DNA from: Pseudomonadota bacterium
GTDB taxonomy: Bacteria > Pseudomonadota > Alphaproteobacteria > Rhizobiales > Beijerinckiaceae
Length of the DNA stretch: 64,000 nucleotides
Direction: 5' to 3'
Assembly (NCBI GenBank): GCA_023386155.1
Contig: JAEWKH010000001.1
Span: 23,398 to 87,397, forward strand
In this document: positions 16,895 to 25,035 of the stretch, one piece after another
Layout: the number at the start of each line of letters is the position of its first letter
Position numbering within the stretch: position 1 is the first letter of the stretch
The notes under the pieces: generated by a model
Database searches by the model: none
What the model was told of the DNA's origin: nothing
Seen by the model: only the letters and a program-made list of their open reading frames with translations
Translations under genes and position numbers: made by a program

Positions 16895-17263
16895 TCAGGC
16901 GGCCGCGTGCCAGACCTGCGTTTCGCCCGAGAGGGGCCGCGTCAGGTCGAGCCGCAGCTGGCCGGCGCGCACGAGAGCCAGGATCGCGGCGGCGGGCTGT
17001 GGGAGCCAGGGCAGGCAGGCGCACAGCTCGTCGAGCGAGGCGTGCTCGACTTCGGCGAGGATGGCGAGCACGAACGCGGCAACGGCGGGGGAGACCTGTG
17101 GGTCCGCGGCAAGCACGAAGCCGGGCTGCGGCGCGCCGTCGAGGTCACCTGCCGGGCAGAGTTCGGTCAGGGCGGGGGCGACGATGTCGCTGAGGGCGAG
17201 CAAGGCGGGGGTGGGTTGGGAGTTGCACAGGCGTGCGACTCCGCTAGAGATGGAGGTAACCAT
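16895..17263 (-). CDS. Hypothetical protein next to AAA/GIY-YIG genes
   Basis: 122 residues, Ala/Leu/Pro-rich, with no signal peptide or membrane helix. The C-terminal part (VSPAVAAFVLAILAEVEHASLDELCACLPWLPQPAAAILALVRAGQLRLD) has the spacing of a small winged-helix domain, but this is only an impression. It is the most upstream gene of a three-gene minus-strand cluster. No family recognised. Confidence 0.5.
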   Translation of the reverse strand: MVTSISSGVARLCNSQPTPALLALSDIVAPALTELCPAGDLDGAPQPGFVLAADPQVSPAVAAFVLAILAEVEHASLDELCACLPWLPQPAAAILALVRAGQLRLDLTRPLSGETQVWHAAA

Positions 17264-17478
17264 CTTGATTCTCCTGTCACAACCAGGGACCGGGATGGCC
17301 AGGCTGCTGGCGGGGAGTGCAAGTCCCTGCCGGTAGCCGCTTGTGGCTTCCGATCACCACCGAGGCGGGTGCCCCAGTTAACATCAATATGGATCAGCAG
17401 CGCTATGCTGGGAAGACGGGTCCGAAATCACTTCACAAACAAGGTTAACGCAGAGCTAAAACAGGCCAGCGCCAGCCG

Positions 17479-19086
17479 TCATGCGCTCTCTTGTGATGCA
17501 GAATGCCCGACGCTTCTCACCTCGCTGCGGCGTCGATCAGTCGAATGGGCGGGCGTCACGTCGAAGCGCGGCAGCTTGACGATCTCCTGCACCAGTACCG
17601 TCGCGGGATAAGAGCCGTACTCGGCACCCACGCTGCCGGCGGCATGGCCCTGCAGCGCATCGAGCTTGTCCGACGCAATGCCGACCGCCCGGCCGCGCGT
17701 CTTGAACAGGTGCCGCCAGCCATGGTTCGGATCGACATTGGGATCGTCCACACCGAGCCCTCGCACCCACTCAGCCAGCTTCTGGCCCATACGGACATAG
17801 GTCGGGTTCTCGACCGAGCCGCCCCGCTGGCGCGCCGGAGAGTAGAACAGCGGCCCCTTGCCCCGGGATCGGACAAAAGCGAGAAACCCCTGATCGATGA
17901 GGTGCGGGTGGAGCGGCACGATGCGGGCGACGCCTGTCTTCACCGTTCCGGCCTCCGGTGTGATCCGCATTACCCAGACGCCGTCCTCCTCATAGATGTC
18001 CTGACCCCTGAGCTGGGTCATCTCGTTGACGCGACCACCACCATAGGCGCACAGCCACGGCACCCAACGGCGGGCCGCTGCGTGCTCAGGCGAGATCAGG
18101 CGGCTGGGCTGGGCAAAAGTCGCCGAGAGAATCAGCTTTTGTTCGCGCTCATTGAACTCGCGCTCGCGTAGCTTCGGCTTCTTGGGAACCTTCATCCGGA
18201 CGTCAGCCGCAGGGTTCACCCCGACCTTCTTCTCGTGGACTGCCCAGCCGTAGAAGGATTTGACGGCCGCGAGCTTCGACTCCTTGATCGTCTTGGGATC
18301 GAGGCCACGCTCGATCAGGTGGGCCTTCCAGCGTCGCACGTCGGCTTCGGTCACTCGAGCGATATCGTTGGCGCCGACAAAAGCGAGGAGATTGCGCATC
18401 GCGCCGCGGTAGCTCTTTGCGGTGCCGGCGGCGGGCTTCCTCTCGGCGAGGTAAGCCTCCCAAGCCGGCTCGAATAGGACGGAGGGCGAGACGATTGCAG
18501 CTTGCGGAGCGCCTAAAGGCGGGAAGCGTGCCTCGCGAGGATCAGGGGAATAGTCGCCCTGCGCCGCCCGCAGGAGGCGCTCGTCCGCCTGCTCCACCGC
18601 CTCGGCGGCTAGGCGGGTGAGGGTCGCCAGGCCGGCTGCATCGACCTCGATCCCGCGCTCGGCTAGGATGGCCTCGACCGCAGGACGATGCAGCTGCCGA
18701 GCCAGAAAGCGATCGACAGGCCGCCCCTTGGGCGAATGAGAGAGGCCGTCCATGAGCAACTCGTCCCGCCAGCGGTCGGGACTGCCGGGATCCGCCTCGT
18801 GCGCCGCGACCCGACGGTGGTAAATCTCGCCTGCGAGCGCCACAGCCTCCTTGTGAGTGAGCCTGACGAGCGCCTTTGGCGCAGCCGCTTGCCTCAGGCG
18901 CTCCCACCGGGCTGAGACTTCGGCGGCGACTGCGGCGTGCCGCGACCCAGCCTCACGCCAGTCGCGAGTCTCCAGGCTGACCTTCTCCTCGCGCTTGCCG
19001 ACGAGCGGACGGAGCGCTTCGGGAACGCCGCGGCGGAAGTAGTAGATGCCAGTGTCGGGATGCTTCCAGGGGCTTGCCACGCGCAT
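17479..19086 (-). CDS. Tyrosine recombinase/phage-type integrase (first, chromosomal side of att)
   Basis: 535 residues. The N-terminus (SPWKHPDTGIYYFRRGVPEALRPLVG) is the DUF6538-type arm-binding start seen in many alphaproteobacterial integrases. A SAM-like core-binding domain lies around 200-290 and the catalytic domain follows. Catalytic set: R352 (GGGRVNEM), a likely K383, H455-x-x-R458 (HGWRH), H481 (QGHA) and Y490 or Y493 near the end. It lies 92 bp from the 14-bp att repeat at 19178 and reads away from it, the normal layout for an element integrated at a tRNA 3' end. It therefore probably belongs to a different element from the one to its right. Confidence 0.88.
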   Translation of the reverse strand: MRVASPWKHPDTGIYYFRRGVPEALRPLVGKREEKVSLETRDWREAGSRHAAVAAEVSARWERLRQAAAPKALVRLTHKEAVALAGEIYHRRVAAHEADPGSPDRWRDELLMDGLSHSPKGRPVDRFLARQLHRPAVEAILAERGIEVDAAGLATLTRLAAEAVEQADERLLRAAQGDYSPDPREARFPPLGAPQAAIVSPSVLFEPAWEAYLAERKPAAGTAKSYRGAMRNLLAFVGANDIARVTEADVRRWKAHLIERGLDPKTIKESKLAAVKSFYGWAVHEKKVGVNPAADVRMKVPKKPKLREREFNEREQKLILSATFAQPSRLISPEHAAARRWVPWLCAYGGGRVNEMTQLRGQDIYEEDGVWVMRITPEAGTVKTGVARIVPLHPHLIDQGFLAFVRSRGKGPLFYSPARQRGGSVENPTYVRMGQKLAEWVRGLGVDDPNVDPNHGWRHLFKTRGRAVGIASDKLDALQGHAAGSVGAEYGSYPATVLVQEIVKLPRFDVTPAHSTDRRRSEVRSVGHSASQESA

Positions 19087-19177
19087 GACCTTTGTACCAC
19101 CCTTTTGTACCAGGATGGCAGCCGTAAACCCAAGCCGGGCTTCAACTTGGCGTAAACAAAGGCTTTCTAGGGGATGC

Positions 19178-19191
19178 TGGCGGAGAGGGGG
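19178..19191. repeat. Distal att core: 14-bp copy of tRNA-Ser 3' end
   Basis: TGGCGGAGAGGGGG is identical to 47999-48012, the 3' end (with CCA) of the intact tRNA-Ser(CGA) gene, in the same orientation. It lies between two integrase genes that point away from each other. Bases beyond the 14 differ, as expected for attL against attR. Confidence 0.8.
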
Positions 19192-19349
19192 TCACCTATT
19201 GGACGGTCCGTAGCCGTCCGCATCCTTCCGCTAAACCACTGTGATTGCTCATAAAAGAAGAACTCAGCGCGTCACGCCTTTCCACGCCTTTCCGCGAGCT
19301 TCCGCGGCTCCGGTGGGGCATGGAATGGGTAACGCAACATGAGGATCCG

Positions 19350-20549
19350 ATGGGCAAACTGACAGCAAAACAAGTCGACAACCTCCGGGAGCCCGGCATC
19401 TATGAGGATGGCGACGGCCTGCGCCTGGTGGTGGACGGGGCCGGGAATAGACGCTGGGTGTTCCGGTACCAGCGAGCGGGGAAACGCCGCGCAATGGGGT
19501 TGGGCGCGTTCCCGGCAGTGAGCCTGAAGGCTGCGCGGGATACAGCGGCCGGCCACCGCGACACCCTCCGGCAGGGGCTGGATCCGCTGGACGAGAAGCG
19601 CGCCGCCAGTCTGGTGCAGGCCGAAAGCGTGGTCCCCAAGACCTTCAAGGAGTGCGCGGTGGAGTACATCGAGTCGCACCGGGCTGGCTGGAAGAACGCG
19701 AAGCATGCCCAGCAATGGACGAACACCCTGGTGACCTACGCCTACCCCAAGATCGGCGCAAAGCCTGTGTACCTGGTCGATACGGCAGGCATCCTGTCGG
19801 TGCTGACGCCGATCTGGAAGACGCGCCCAGAGACTGCCGCCCGCATCCGAAACCGCCTGGAGCTGGTCCTTGACGCCGCGAAGGCCCTAGGACTGCGTGA
19901 CGGCGAGAACCCGGCGCGCTGGCGTGGCCACTTGGACAAACTGCTGCCCCCGCGCTCCAAGGTGGCGCCGGTGAAACATCGGCCGGCCATGCCGTTCGTT
20001 GAGCTGCCGGCCTTCTTCGCTCGTCTGGGCACCCAGCGTGGTGGTGCAGCGCGAGCCCTGCAGCTGACTATCCTGACCGCCTGCCGCAGCGGCGAGGTGC
20101 TGCGGGCGACCTGGGACGAGTTCGACATGCAAGCTCGCACCTGGGCAGTACCGGCCGCCAGGATGAAGGCAGGCAAGGAGCACCGCGTTCCGCTGAGCGA
20201 CGAGGCTGTGGCGGTGATCGAGGCGCAGCGTGGACAAGACGACAAGTGGGTCTTTCCTGGTCGCCGGATTGGCAAGCCGCTTTCCGACATGGCCATGCTC
20301 AAAGTCATGCGGGACGCAGGCCTCGGGCATTACGTCCCGCACGGCTTCCGCAGCAGTTTTCGGGACTGGGCGGCAGAGTGCACGAACTTCCCCTATCAGG
20401 TCTGCGAGATGGCCTTGGCGCACACGGTGGCCTCAGACGTCGAGGCCGCGTATCGCCGTGGAGACCTGTTCGCGAAGCGTCGCGAACTGATGGCGGCGTG
20501 GGCCGCATATGTCACCGCGGGAGCGGCAGAAACCAAGGCCGCAGCCTGA
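19350..20549 (+). CDS. P4-type tyrosine integrase of the island
   Basis: 399 residues from the ATG at 19350 (MGKLTAKQVDNL), with GAGG at 19341-19344; the in-frame upstream extension lacks family similarity. It has an N-terminal DUF4102 arm-binding domain (about 1-85), a core-binding domain, then the catalytic domain with R246 (ACRSGEVL), K275, H331-x-x-R334 (HGFRSSFRDW), H358 (LAHTV) and Y368. This is the standard integrase of P4-like satellites and islands in tRNA genes. It lies 158 bp inside the left att copy, reading inwards. It sits at the end distal to the intact tRNA, the reverse of the commonest layout. Confidence 0.9.
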   Translation: MGKLTAKQVDNLREPGIYEDGDGLRLVVDGAGNRRWVFRYQRAGKRRAMGLGAFPAVSLKAARDTAAGHRDTLRQGLDPLDEKRAASLVQAESVVPKTFKECAVEYIESHRAGWKNAKHAQQWTNTLVTYAYPKIGAKPVYLVDTAGILSVLTPIWKTRPETAARIRNRLELVLDAAKALGLRDGENPARWRGHLDKLLPPRSKVAPVKHRPAMPFVELPAFFARLGTQRGGAARALQLTILTACRSGEVLRATWDEFDMQARTWAVPAARMKAGKEHRVPLSDEAVAVIEAQRGQDDKWVFPGRRIGKPLSDMAMLKVMRDAGLGHYVPHGFRSSFRDWAAECTNFPYQVCEMALAHTVASDVEAAYRRGDLFAKRRELMAAWAAYVTAGAAETKAAA

Positions 20550-20564
20550 CCGCCTGTTCAACTG

Positions 20565-20592
20565 CTGCCGCGCGGTATTCATCGCGCGGCAG
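20565..20592 (+). terminator. Hairpin after integrase
   Basis: CTGCCGCGCG (20565-20574), an eight-base loop, CGCGCGGCAG (20583-20592): a perfect 10-bp stem 16 bp after the integrase stop. No T-run follows, so termination is likely but weaker than for a canonical intrinsic terminator. Confidence 0.5.
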
Positions 20593-20712
20593 AACTACCG
20601 TTCGTCGGATTTCGACGCGGATATCCTGCGCCCGAGCCTTGCCCCGACAGCTCACTTCGCCTGGTTTTCCTGGGGTTGCATTGGCTAGACCACCAGACCG
20701 TCCGCCCATTGC

Positions 20713-20820
20713 TCAATTTTGCTGTATGGCGTCCAGGTGCCGATAGACGCGATCATTCTCCTGCCAGCGCACGCTGGCCGGGGCCTGGAAATCCCGCAAT
20801 CGGTAAATGCGACTCTTCAA
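20713..20820 (-). other. Possible small-gene remnant
   Basis: Reading the minus strand from a TTG at 20820 gives 35 residues with good coding character (LKSRIYRLRDFQAPASVRWQ...DAIQQN), then a TGA. The frame remains open upstream without an ATG. It directly follows another start-less frame (20834-21058). Probably decayed or leaderless genes of the satellite arm; no family recognised. Confidence 0.3.
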
Positions 20821-20833
20821 TGCAGCGGCTCTG

Positions 20834-21058
20834 CTAGTGGCGCTTAATGCGCGGGCTCTCCGAGGCCTTTTCCAGCGCTAGCGGATGCCCGCTGCTCCAT
20901 TCCTGGAAGAATGGCTCGGAGATCGCCTCATGCATCAAGCACTTCTTTCCCTCGATCGACACTTCAGCGAGTTCGTTTTCGACCTGGCCATGGTGACTGA
21001 CGCCATTGTCAGCAGCCGCCTGTGTTGGGCATTCTTGGGCGCAATCAGCGCAGGCTCG
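20834..21058 (-). pseudogene. Start-less ORF remnant in island left arm
   Basis: 74 codons open on the minus strand, ending at the TAG 20834-20836, with strongly coding-like codons (e.g. VENELAEVSIEGKKCLMHEA and SEPFFQEWSSGHPLALEKAS). There is no usable start codon in the first two thirds, and the upstream boundary is a stop. It is followed within 13 bp by a second small frame. Likely the 3' end of a gene truncated during island rearrangement. Confidence 0.35.
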
Positions 21059-21068
21059 CTATAAGCGT

Positions 21069-21106
21069 AAAAAAGCCCCGCCAAGGACTACCGAGCCTGG
21101 CGGGGC
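21069..21106 (-). terminator. Intrinsic terminator (minus strand)
   Basis: A 9-bp stem GCCCCGCCA (21075-21083) / TGGCGGGGC (21098-21106) with a 14-base loop. On the minus strand it is followed by six T (21074-21069). It blocks leftward transcription into the integrase-side remnants. Confidence 0.75.
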
Positions 21107-21283
21107 AATGCGGGTGACGAAGCCGCGTGCGGCTCCAGGAGTGGGTGGAGTCTGGAACCACGATCTAAGCATGCCGTCCCGACCACACAAACGGAAAGAA
21201 CGGGCGATCGAATTGACGCTTCCAGGCGTCGTGATGGTTCAATCAACTTGAGTCAACAACCAATTCAAGCAGGTACCGCCAAC

Positions 21284-21478
21284 ATGAGCACGAGTAAAAA
21301 ACTCCGACTGGCAGAAGTGGCATCAGCTATCGGCTGCAGCGTGGGAACGATCCGGAACATGCTTATCGACGGGCGCTTTCCGCAACCGATCAGGCTGTCG
21401 GCGCGAAACATCTTCTGGATGAGCGACACCATCGACGCGTGGCTGAAGGAGCGCGGAGAATGCGCGGCCCAGAAATGA
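21284..21478 (+). CDS. AlpA-family HTH regulator
   Basis: 64 residues from the ATG at 21284; a TTG at 21248 is also possible. A single winged-helix/MerR-like HTH_17 domain: LRLAEVASAIGCSVGTIRNM, then RFPQPIRLSARNIFW and IDAWLKERG. AlpA proteins are small DNA-binding activators of integrase/excision in P4-like elements. The stop codon is followed directly by a hairpin (21480-21503), after which the replication genes begin. A second AlpA-like gene sits at the other end of the island (47633-47845). Confidence 0.85.
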   Translation: MSTSKKLRLAEVASAIGCSVGTIRNMLIDGRFPQPIRLSARNIFWMSDTIDAWLKERGECAAQK

Positions 21479-21479
21479 C

Positions 21480-21503
21480 AAAGCCCGCTGGCGGGCGGGC
21501 TTT
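21480..21503 (+). terminator. Hairpin immediately after alpA-like gene
   Basis: AAAGCCCGC (21480-21488), a six-base loop, GCGGGCTTT (21495-21503). It starts 2 bp after the AlpA stop and ends in three T. It could terminate or attenuate transcription into the primase operon. Confidence 0.6.
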
Positions 21504-21558
21504 GTACGACAACGATCTGCTGACCGGCAGAGTGCAAACCGAACAAGAGGCTTACGAT

Positions 21559-21924
21559 GTGAATAATCACGCCACTACTCAAAAAAAGCAAGCTGCACAC
21601 GACGAACTGTTTACTTCGTTCTCGCGCGCTTCACATCCCGGTAACGGCTCGTCAGTGAGCGGTTACGATTACCTGCATGATATGGCTCGCATCTTCAGCG
21701 AGGGCCAAGTCCGACCTGCAATCTGCCTTTACGAGTATCACATCGAGGTTGCAGCTCGTGCACCGAAGGCCGCGCTCAAGGGGCTGCGCCGCGTCTGCTG
21801 GGACGACACCCCGGCCGCGCTTTGCTGGCGTCAAGGCCACTCCGGCAATGCGCCGTTGTACGCCTTGGACGGACTCGGACAACTTGCCGCCCTGCTGTCT
21901 GCTGCTGCGGAGGTGCGCGCATGA
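21559..21924 (+). CDS. Small gene coupled to primase-helicase
   Basis: 121 residues if started at the GTG at 21559, which has AGAGG at 21546-21550 and lies beyond the hairpin. An in-frame ATG at 21475 overlapping the alpA stop is the alternative. Its TGA overlaps the primase ATG (ATGA at 21921-21924), so translation is coupled. The protein has no signal peptide; the C-terminal half (APKAALKGLRRVCWDDTPAA...) looks globular. No family recognised; the position fits an accessory replication or regulatory protein. Confidence 0.6.
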   Translation: MNNHATTQKKQAAHDELFTSFSRASHPGNGSSVSGYDYLHDMARIFSEGQVRPAICLYEYHIEVAARAPKAALKGLRRVCWDDTPAALCWRQGHSGNAPLYALDGLGQLAALLSAAAEVRA

Positions 21925-24788
21925 GCATGCTTTCCAATGCTGTCATTGCGCAGGCCAAGGACGACATCGTCTCGGTTGTCGGCCGCTATGTCGAGTTGCA
22001 GAAGAGCGGCAGCGAATTCAAGACCTGCTGTCCCTTTCATAGCGAGCGCACACCTTCGTTCAGCGTCGTCCCTGACAAGGGAATCTACTATTGCTTCGGG
22101 TGTGGCGCCGGCGGCGATGCGGTCGACTTCGTCCAGCAGTTCGAAGGCGTGGGCTTCCGCGAAGCCGTGCAGCGCATTACGGGCAACCTCTCTGCCGGCG
22201 AGACGGCACACGAGCGTCGTCAGTCGGTAAAGCAGGAGGAAGAGCCCGAGTGGCAGCCGATCATGCCGGTGCCGGCCGACGTCCAGCAAAAGCCCATGGA
22301 CGTGCTCCATCGCCGCAAAGGTGATGGATGGGAGAGGCTGGCCAGCAACATGCGCTGGGCTTATCACGACGCCGCTGGCAACTTACTGGGCTTTGCATGC
22401 CGCTTCGAGCTGCCTAGCGGTGGTAAAGATGTAATGCCCCAGGTTTACGCTCTCAACCGACAGACAGGCGAGATGCGCTGGCGCTGGATGTCGTTTCCCA
22501 AGCCGCGACCGCTCTATGGCCTCGACAAGCTGGCGGCCCACCCGAATGCCCAGGTCATCATCTGCGAGGGAGAGAAGGCCGCTGGTGCCGCACAATACCT
22601 GTACGAGCAGGCCGGCGTGAGCAGGGACAAGCTGGTGACTATTAGCTGGCCAGGTGGCGGCAAGGCAGTAAAGCACGTGGACTGGTCGCCCCTGACCGGC
22701 CGCCGTGTCGGGCTCTGGCCTGATGCGGACCTCAAGTCCTTTCCGGAGAACCACCCGCAGGCTGGCCAGCTCATGCCGTTCCTCGAACAGCCTGGCATGG
22801 TCTGCATGCTGGACATCGCCGCGCGCCTCGAGGGATTTGCCACGTCGCTGAAATTCATCACTCCGCCGGAAGGCGTGCCTGATGGCTGGGATCTGGCTGA
22901 CGAGTTTCCGGAGGGCTTTGACCTGCTGGCTCACTCCAAGGCCGCGGCCATTCCGTTCACCGAGTTCCGCGAGAAGCATGGGCTCGGCGCGGCGGTGATC
23001 GACCTGGATAGCGTCCGGAAACAACGCAGTTCACCTGCGATCGAGCCTCCGGCAGATGCTGAGCCGGTGCCGGCTGACCAGGTTACGGCGGCTGCATTCG
23101 AGGAGGTGGCAGACGCTGATTACGCCCTCTGGCCTGGTGCTGAGCTGGAAGAGCATGCGCCGCAGGTGCCGGCCGGCAAGTCGAGAAGCCTCCCGACAAG
23201 CGATGCCGCCGAGGAGATGGAGTGTGTTTCCGGCCTGGGCTTCATCCCGCTCGGTACACTCGGCGAGATGTACGTGTTCTGGCGGATCGACACGGGCACT
23301 GTCGAGATGATCCGCGCGAAGGAAATCGGCAGCGACGCTAGTATCCTGCGCCTGTCGAGCAAGCAAGCCTGGGAAATGTGGTGCTGTGGTAACTCCGAAA
23401 AGGGCAAATACGACCGGTCGGCAATCGCCAACATGCTAATCCAGATTTCGAAGCGCATCGGTCAAGCCGACCTGAGCCTGGTTCCTGAAGTGACTGCAGC
23501 AGCTGACCAGGTGCAGGCCGCATTCATCAGCTCCATGCTTTGCGCACGCCCGTCCGCTGGCCTCCTGGCCCAGGCCATGGGCGCCAATCAGGACTGGCAG
23601 CAAGCCGGGGTCTGGTTCGACGTGTTCCGCTCCGAGGTAATGGTCAAGGGTGCGGCGCCCTGTGGTGGCTCGCCCGGTGTGTGGTCGGACGACTACGACA
23701 CCTTGCTAGCAGCCTGGGCTTCGATGCAATGGCTGATCTCGGTCAATGCCTCGATGGCATCGGAGGCCATCATGGCCTTGGCTCGCCAGGATGAGCGCCA
23801 CCCTGTCCGTGACTACCTGAACAGCCTAGTGTGGGATGGGAAGCCGCGCCTCGACACTTGGCTCGTTGATATTGCCGGTTGTCAGGACAATGCCTACAGC
23901 CGCGCCATTGGCGCCAAGGCGCTGATCGGAGCCGTGGCGCGCGTGATCAAGCCAGGATGCAAGCTGGACACCATGCTGGTGCTGGAGGGGCGTCAGGGGC
24001 TGCGCAAGTCGAGCCTGATCGAGGCGCTTGTGCCTGATCTGTCTTGGCACTCCGACAGCCTTGGTGGCGATGTCGGCTCAAAGGATGCCCAGGCCGGCCT
24101 GTCCGGTAAGTGGATTATCGAGCTGGCCGAGCTGGCGAACCTGCGCGGCTCCGACGTGAACAAGATCAAGCACTTCATCAGCGACCCGTCCGACAGCTAC
24201 AGGCCGTTCTATGCCCGTCGCACTCGCGACTTCCCGCGTCAGTGCGTGTTCATCGGCACCATCAACCCAGATGGCGACGGCAGCTATTTGCACGACACCA
24301 CCGGTGGCCGGCGCTTCTGGCCAGTAGAGTGCACCAAGGCAGACGTCGAGCGCATGAGGATCGAGCGCGACCAATTGTGGGCGGAGGCTCGCGAGCGCTA
24401 CAGCCGCGGCGAGACCTGGTGGCTGACTGAGGACCAGGACAAGCTGGCGAGCGAGGCACAGGAAGTGCGCCAGGAGGAAAACCCGTGGATCTACCGAGTG
24501 GCGAAGTACCTGGACAATCTATCGCCCACGGAGAACGGCGGCACCTGGGGTGGTCGGCGCGCCCAGCAATTGGATGTCGTGTTCACCTCGGACATCTTCG
24601 AGGCCTTTACGGGGCGGGCCTACATGCGCCGTGACCTGGTGGAGGGAAAGAACATCGGCAACGCTCTGAAGACGCTAGGCTGGGATAGCAAGAACGGCCC
24701 GGTCAACGGTGTGAGCTGCAGGCACTGGAAGCGCAAGCCCGGCACCGAGCCGCTGCCGGTACCTGATGACGACGGCTATCCCTTCTGA
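21921..24788 (+). CDS. CHC2-primase / VirE-type helicase (satellite replication protein)
   Basis: 955 residues from the ATG at 21921. Residues 30-90 are a CHC2 zinc finger: C37, H40, C58, C61 (CPFH and YYCFGCGAGGDAV). A Toprim-like segment follows (VIICEGEKAAGAA and LWPDAD). The C-terminal third is a virulence-associated-E/VirE P-loop domain: Walker A EGRQGLRKSS near residue 690, WIIELAEL as Walker B, and FIGTINPDGDGSYL. Primase plus helicase in one chain is the P4-alpha type of autonomous replication protein. Translation is coupled to the small gene upstream. No matching origin lies beside it, but iteron-like repeats lie at 34.8-35.15 kb. Confidence 0.88.
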   Translation: MSMLSNAVIAQAKDDIVSVVGRYVELQKSGSEFKTCCPFHSERTPSFSVVPDKGIYYCFGCGAGGDAVDFVQQFEGVGFREAVQRITGNLSAGETAHERRQSVKQEEEPEWQPIMPVPADVQQKPMDVLHRRKGDGWERLASNMRWAYHDAAGNLLGFACRFELPSGGKDVMPQVYALNRQTGEMRWRWMSFPKPRPLYGLDKLAAHPNAQVIICEGEKAAGAAQYLYEQAGVSRDKLVTISWPGGGKAVKHVDWSPLTGRRVGLWPDADLKSFPENHPQAGQLMPFLEQPGMVCMLDIAARLEGFATSLKFITPPEGVPDGWDLADEFPEGFDLLAHSKAAAIPFTEFREKHGLGAAVIDLDSVRKQRSSPAIEPPADAEPVPADQVTAAAFEEVADADYALWPGAELEEHAPQVPAGKSRSLPTSDAAEEMECVSGLGFIPLGTLGEMYVFWRIDTGTVEMIRAKEIGSDASILRLSSKQAWEMWCCGNSEKGKYDRSAIANMLIQISKRIGQADLSLVPEVTAAADQVQAAFISSMLCARPSAGLLAQAMGANQDWQQAGVWFDVFRSEVMVKGAAPCGGSPGVWSDDYDTLLAAWASMQWLISVNASMASEAIMALARQDERHPVRDYLNSLVWDGKPRLDTWLVDIAGCQDNAYSRAIGAKALIGAVARVIKPGCKLDTMLVLEGRQGLRKSSLIEALVPDLSWHSDSLGGDVGSKDAQAGLSGKWIIELAELANLRGSDVNKIKHFISDPSDSYRPFYARRTRDFPRQCVFIGTINPDGDGSYLHDTTGGRRFWPVECTKADVERMRIERDQLWAEARERYSRGETWWLTEDQDKLASEAQEVRQEENPWIYRVAKYLDNLSPTENGGTWGGRRAQQLDVVFTSDIFEAFTGRAYMRRDLVEGKNIGNALKTLGWDSKNGPVNGVSCRHWKRKPGTEPLPVPDDDGYPF

Positions 24789-24801
24789 CCAACCTACAAC
24801 C

Positions 24802-24816
24802 GGGCGCGCTGCGCCC
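24802..24816 (+). terminator. Short GC hairpin after primase gene
   Basis: GGGCGC, three-base loop, GCGCCC, 13 bp after the primase stop. Stem only 6 bp and no T-run; a weak candidate terminator. Confidence 0.35.
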
Positions 24817-24862
24817 CAGAGTGGCACGAGGCCTAGAACTGCGCGGTTAATCCGTCTGTTCG

Positions 24863-25033
24863 ATGACCGTTAACGCCGCCAAAAGAGCGAAACAGGATGC
24901 CATTGATATTGACGTCAGACCGGCAGCCCGTTCTGCTTTCGCAGGCTATTGTCGACGGCGAAAGCGGGATGAAACGGCGCAAGAAACTGACCTGGCACGC
25001 CCTTTTTCCAGCGGTGTAGCGTGGTGCCACTGA
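24863..25033 (+). pseudogene. Possible truncated DUF1778/TacA-type antitoxin fragment
   Basis: A 56-codon frame from the ATG at 24863. The first ~24 residues (NAAKRAKQDAIDIDVRPAAR) resemble the ribbon-helix-helix start of DUF1778 antitoxins. The rest (CRRRKRDETAQ...) does not continue the family, as if frameshifted or joined to other DNA. No toxin gene follows. It lies at the boundary between the primase operon and the cargo block, so it may be a scar of the cargo insertion. Confidence 0.3.
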
Positions 25034-25035
25034 CC

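Noticed and set aside
19178..19260. Functional tRNA-Arg at the distal att site
   Set aside because: Only an anticodon-arm-like hairpin and D-arm-like string are present; there is no 5' acceptor strand and no T arm.
21822..21920. Earlier in-frame start for the primase gene
   Set aside because: Overlaps the preceding gene by 100 bp and adds residues unlike the family; the ATG at 21921 overlaps the stop by four bases and precedes the CHC2 domain at the usual distance.
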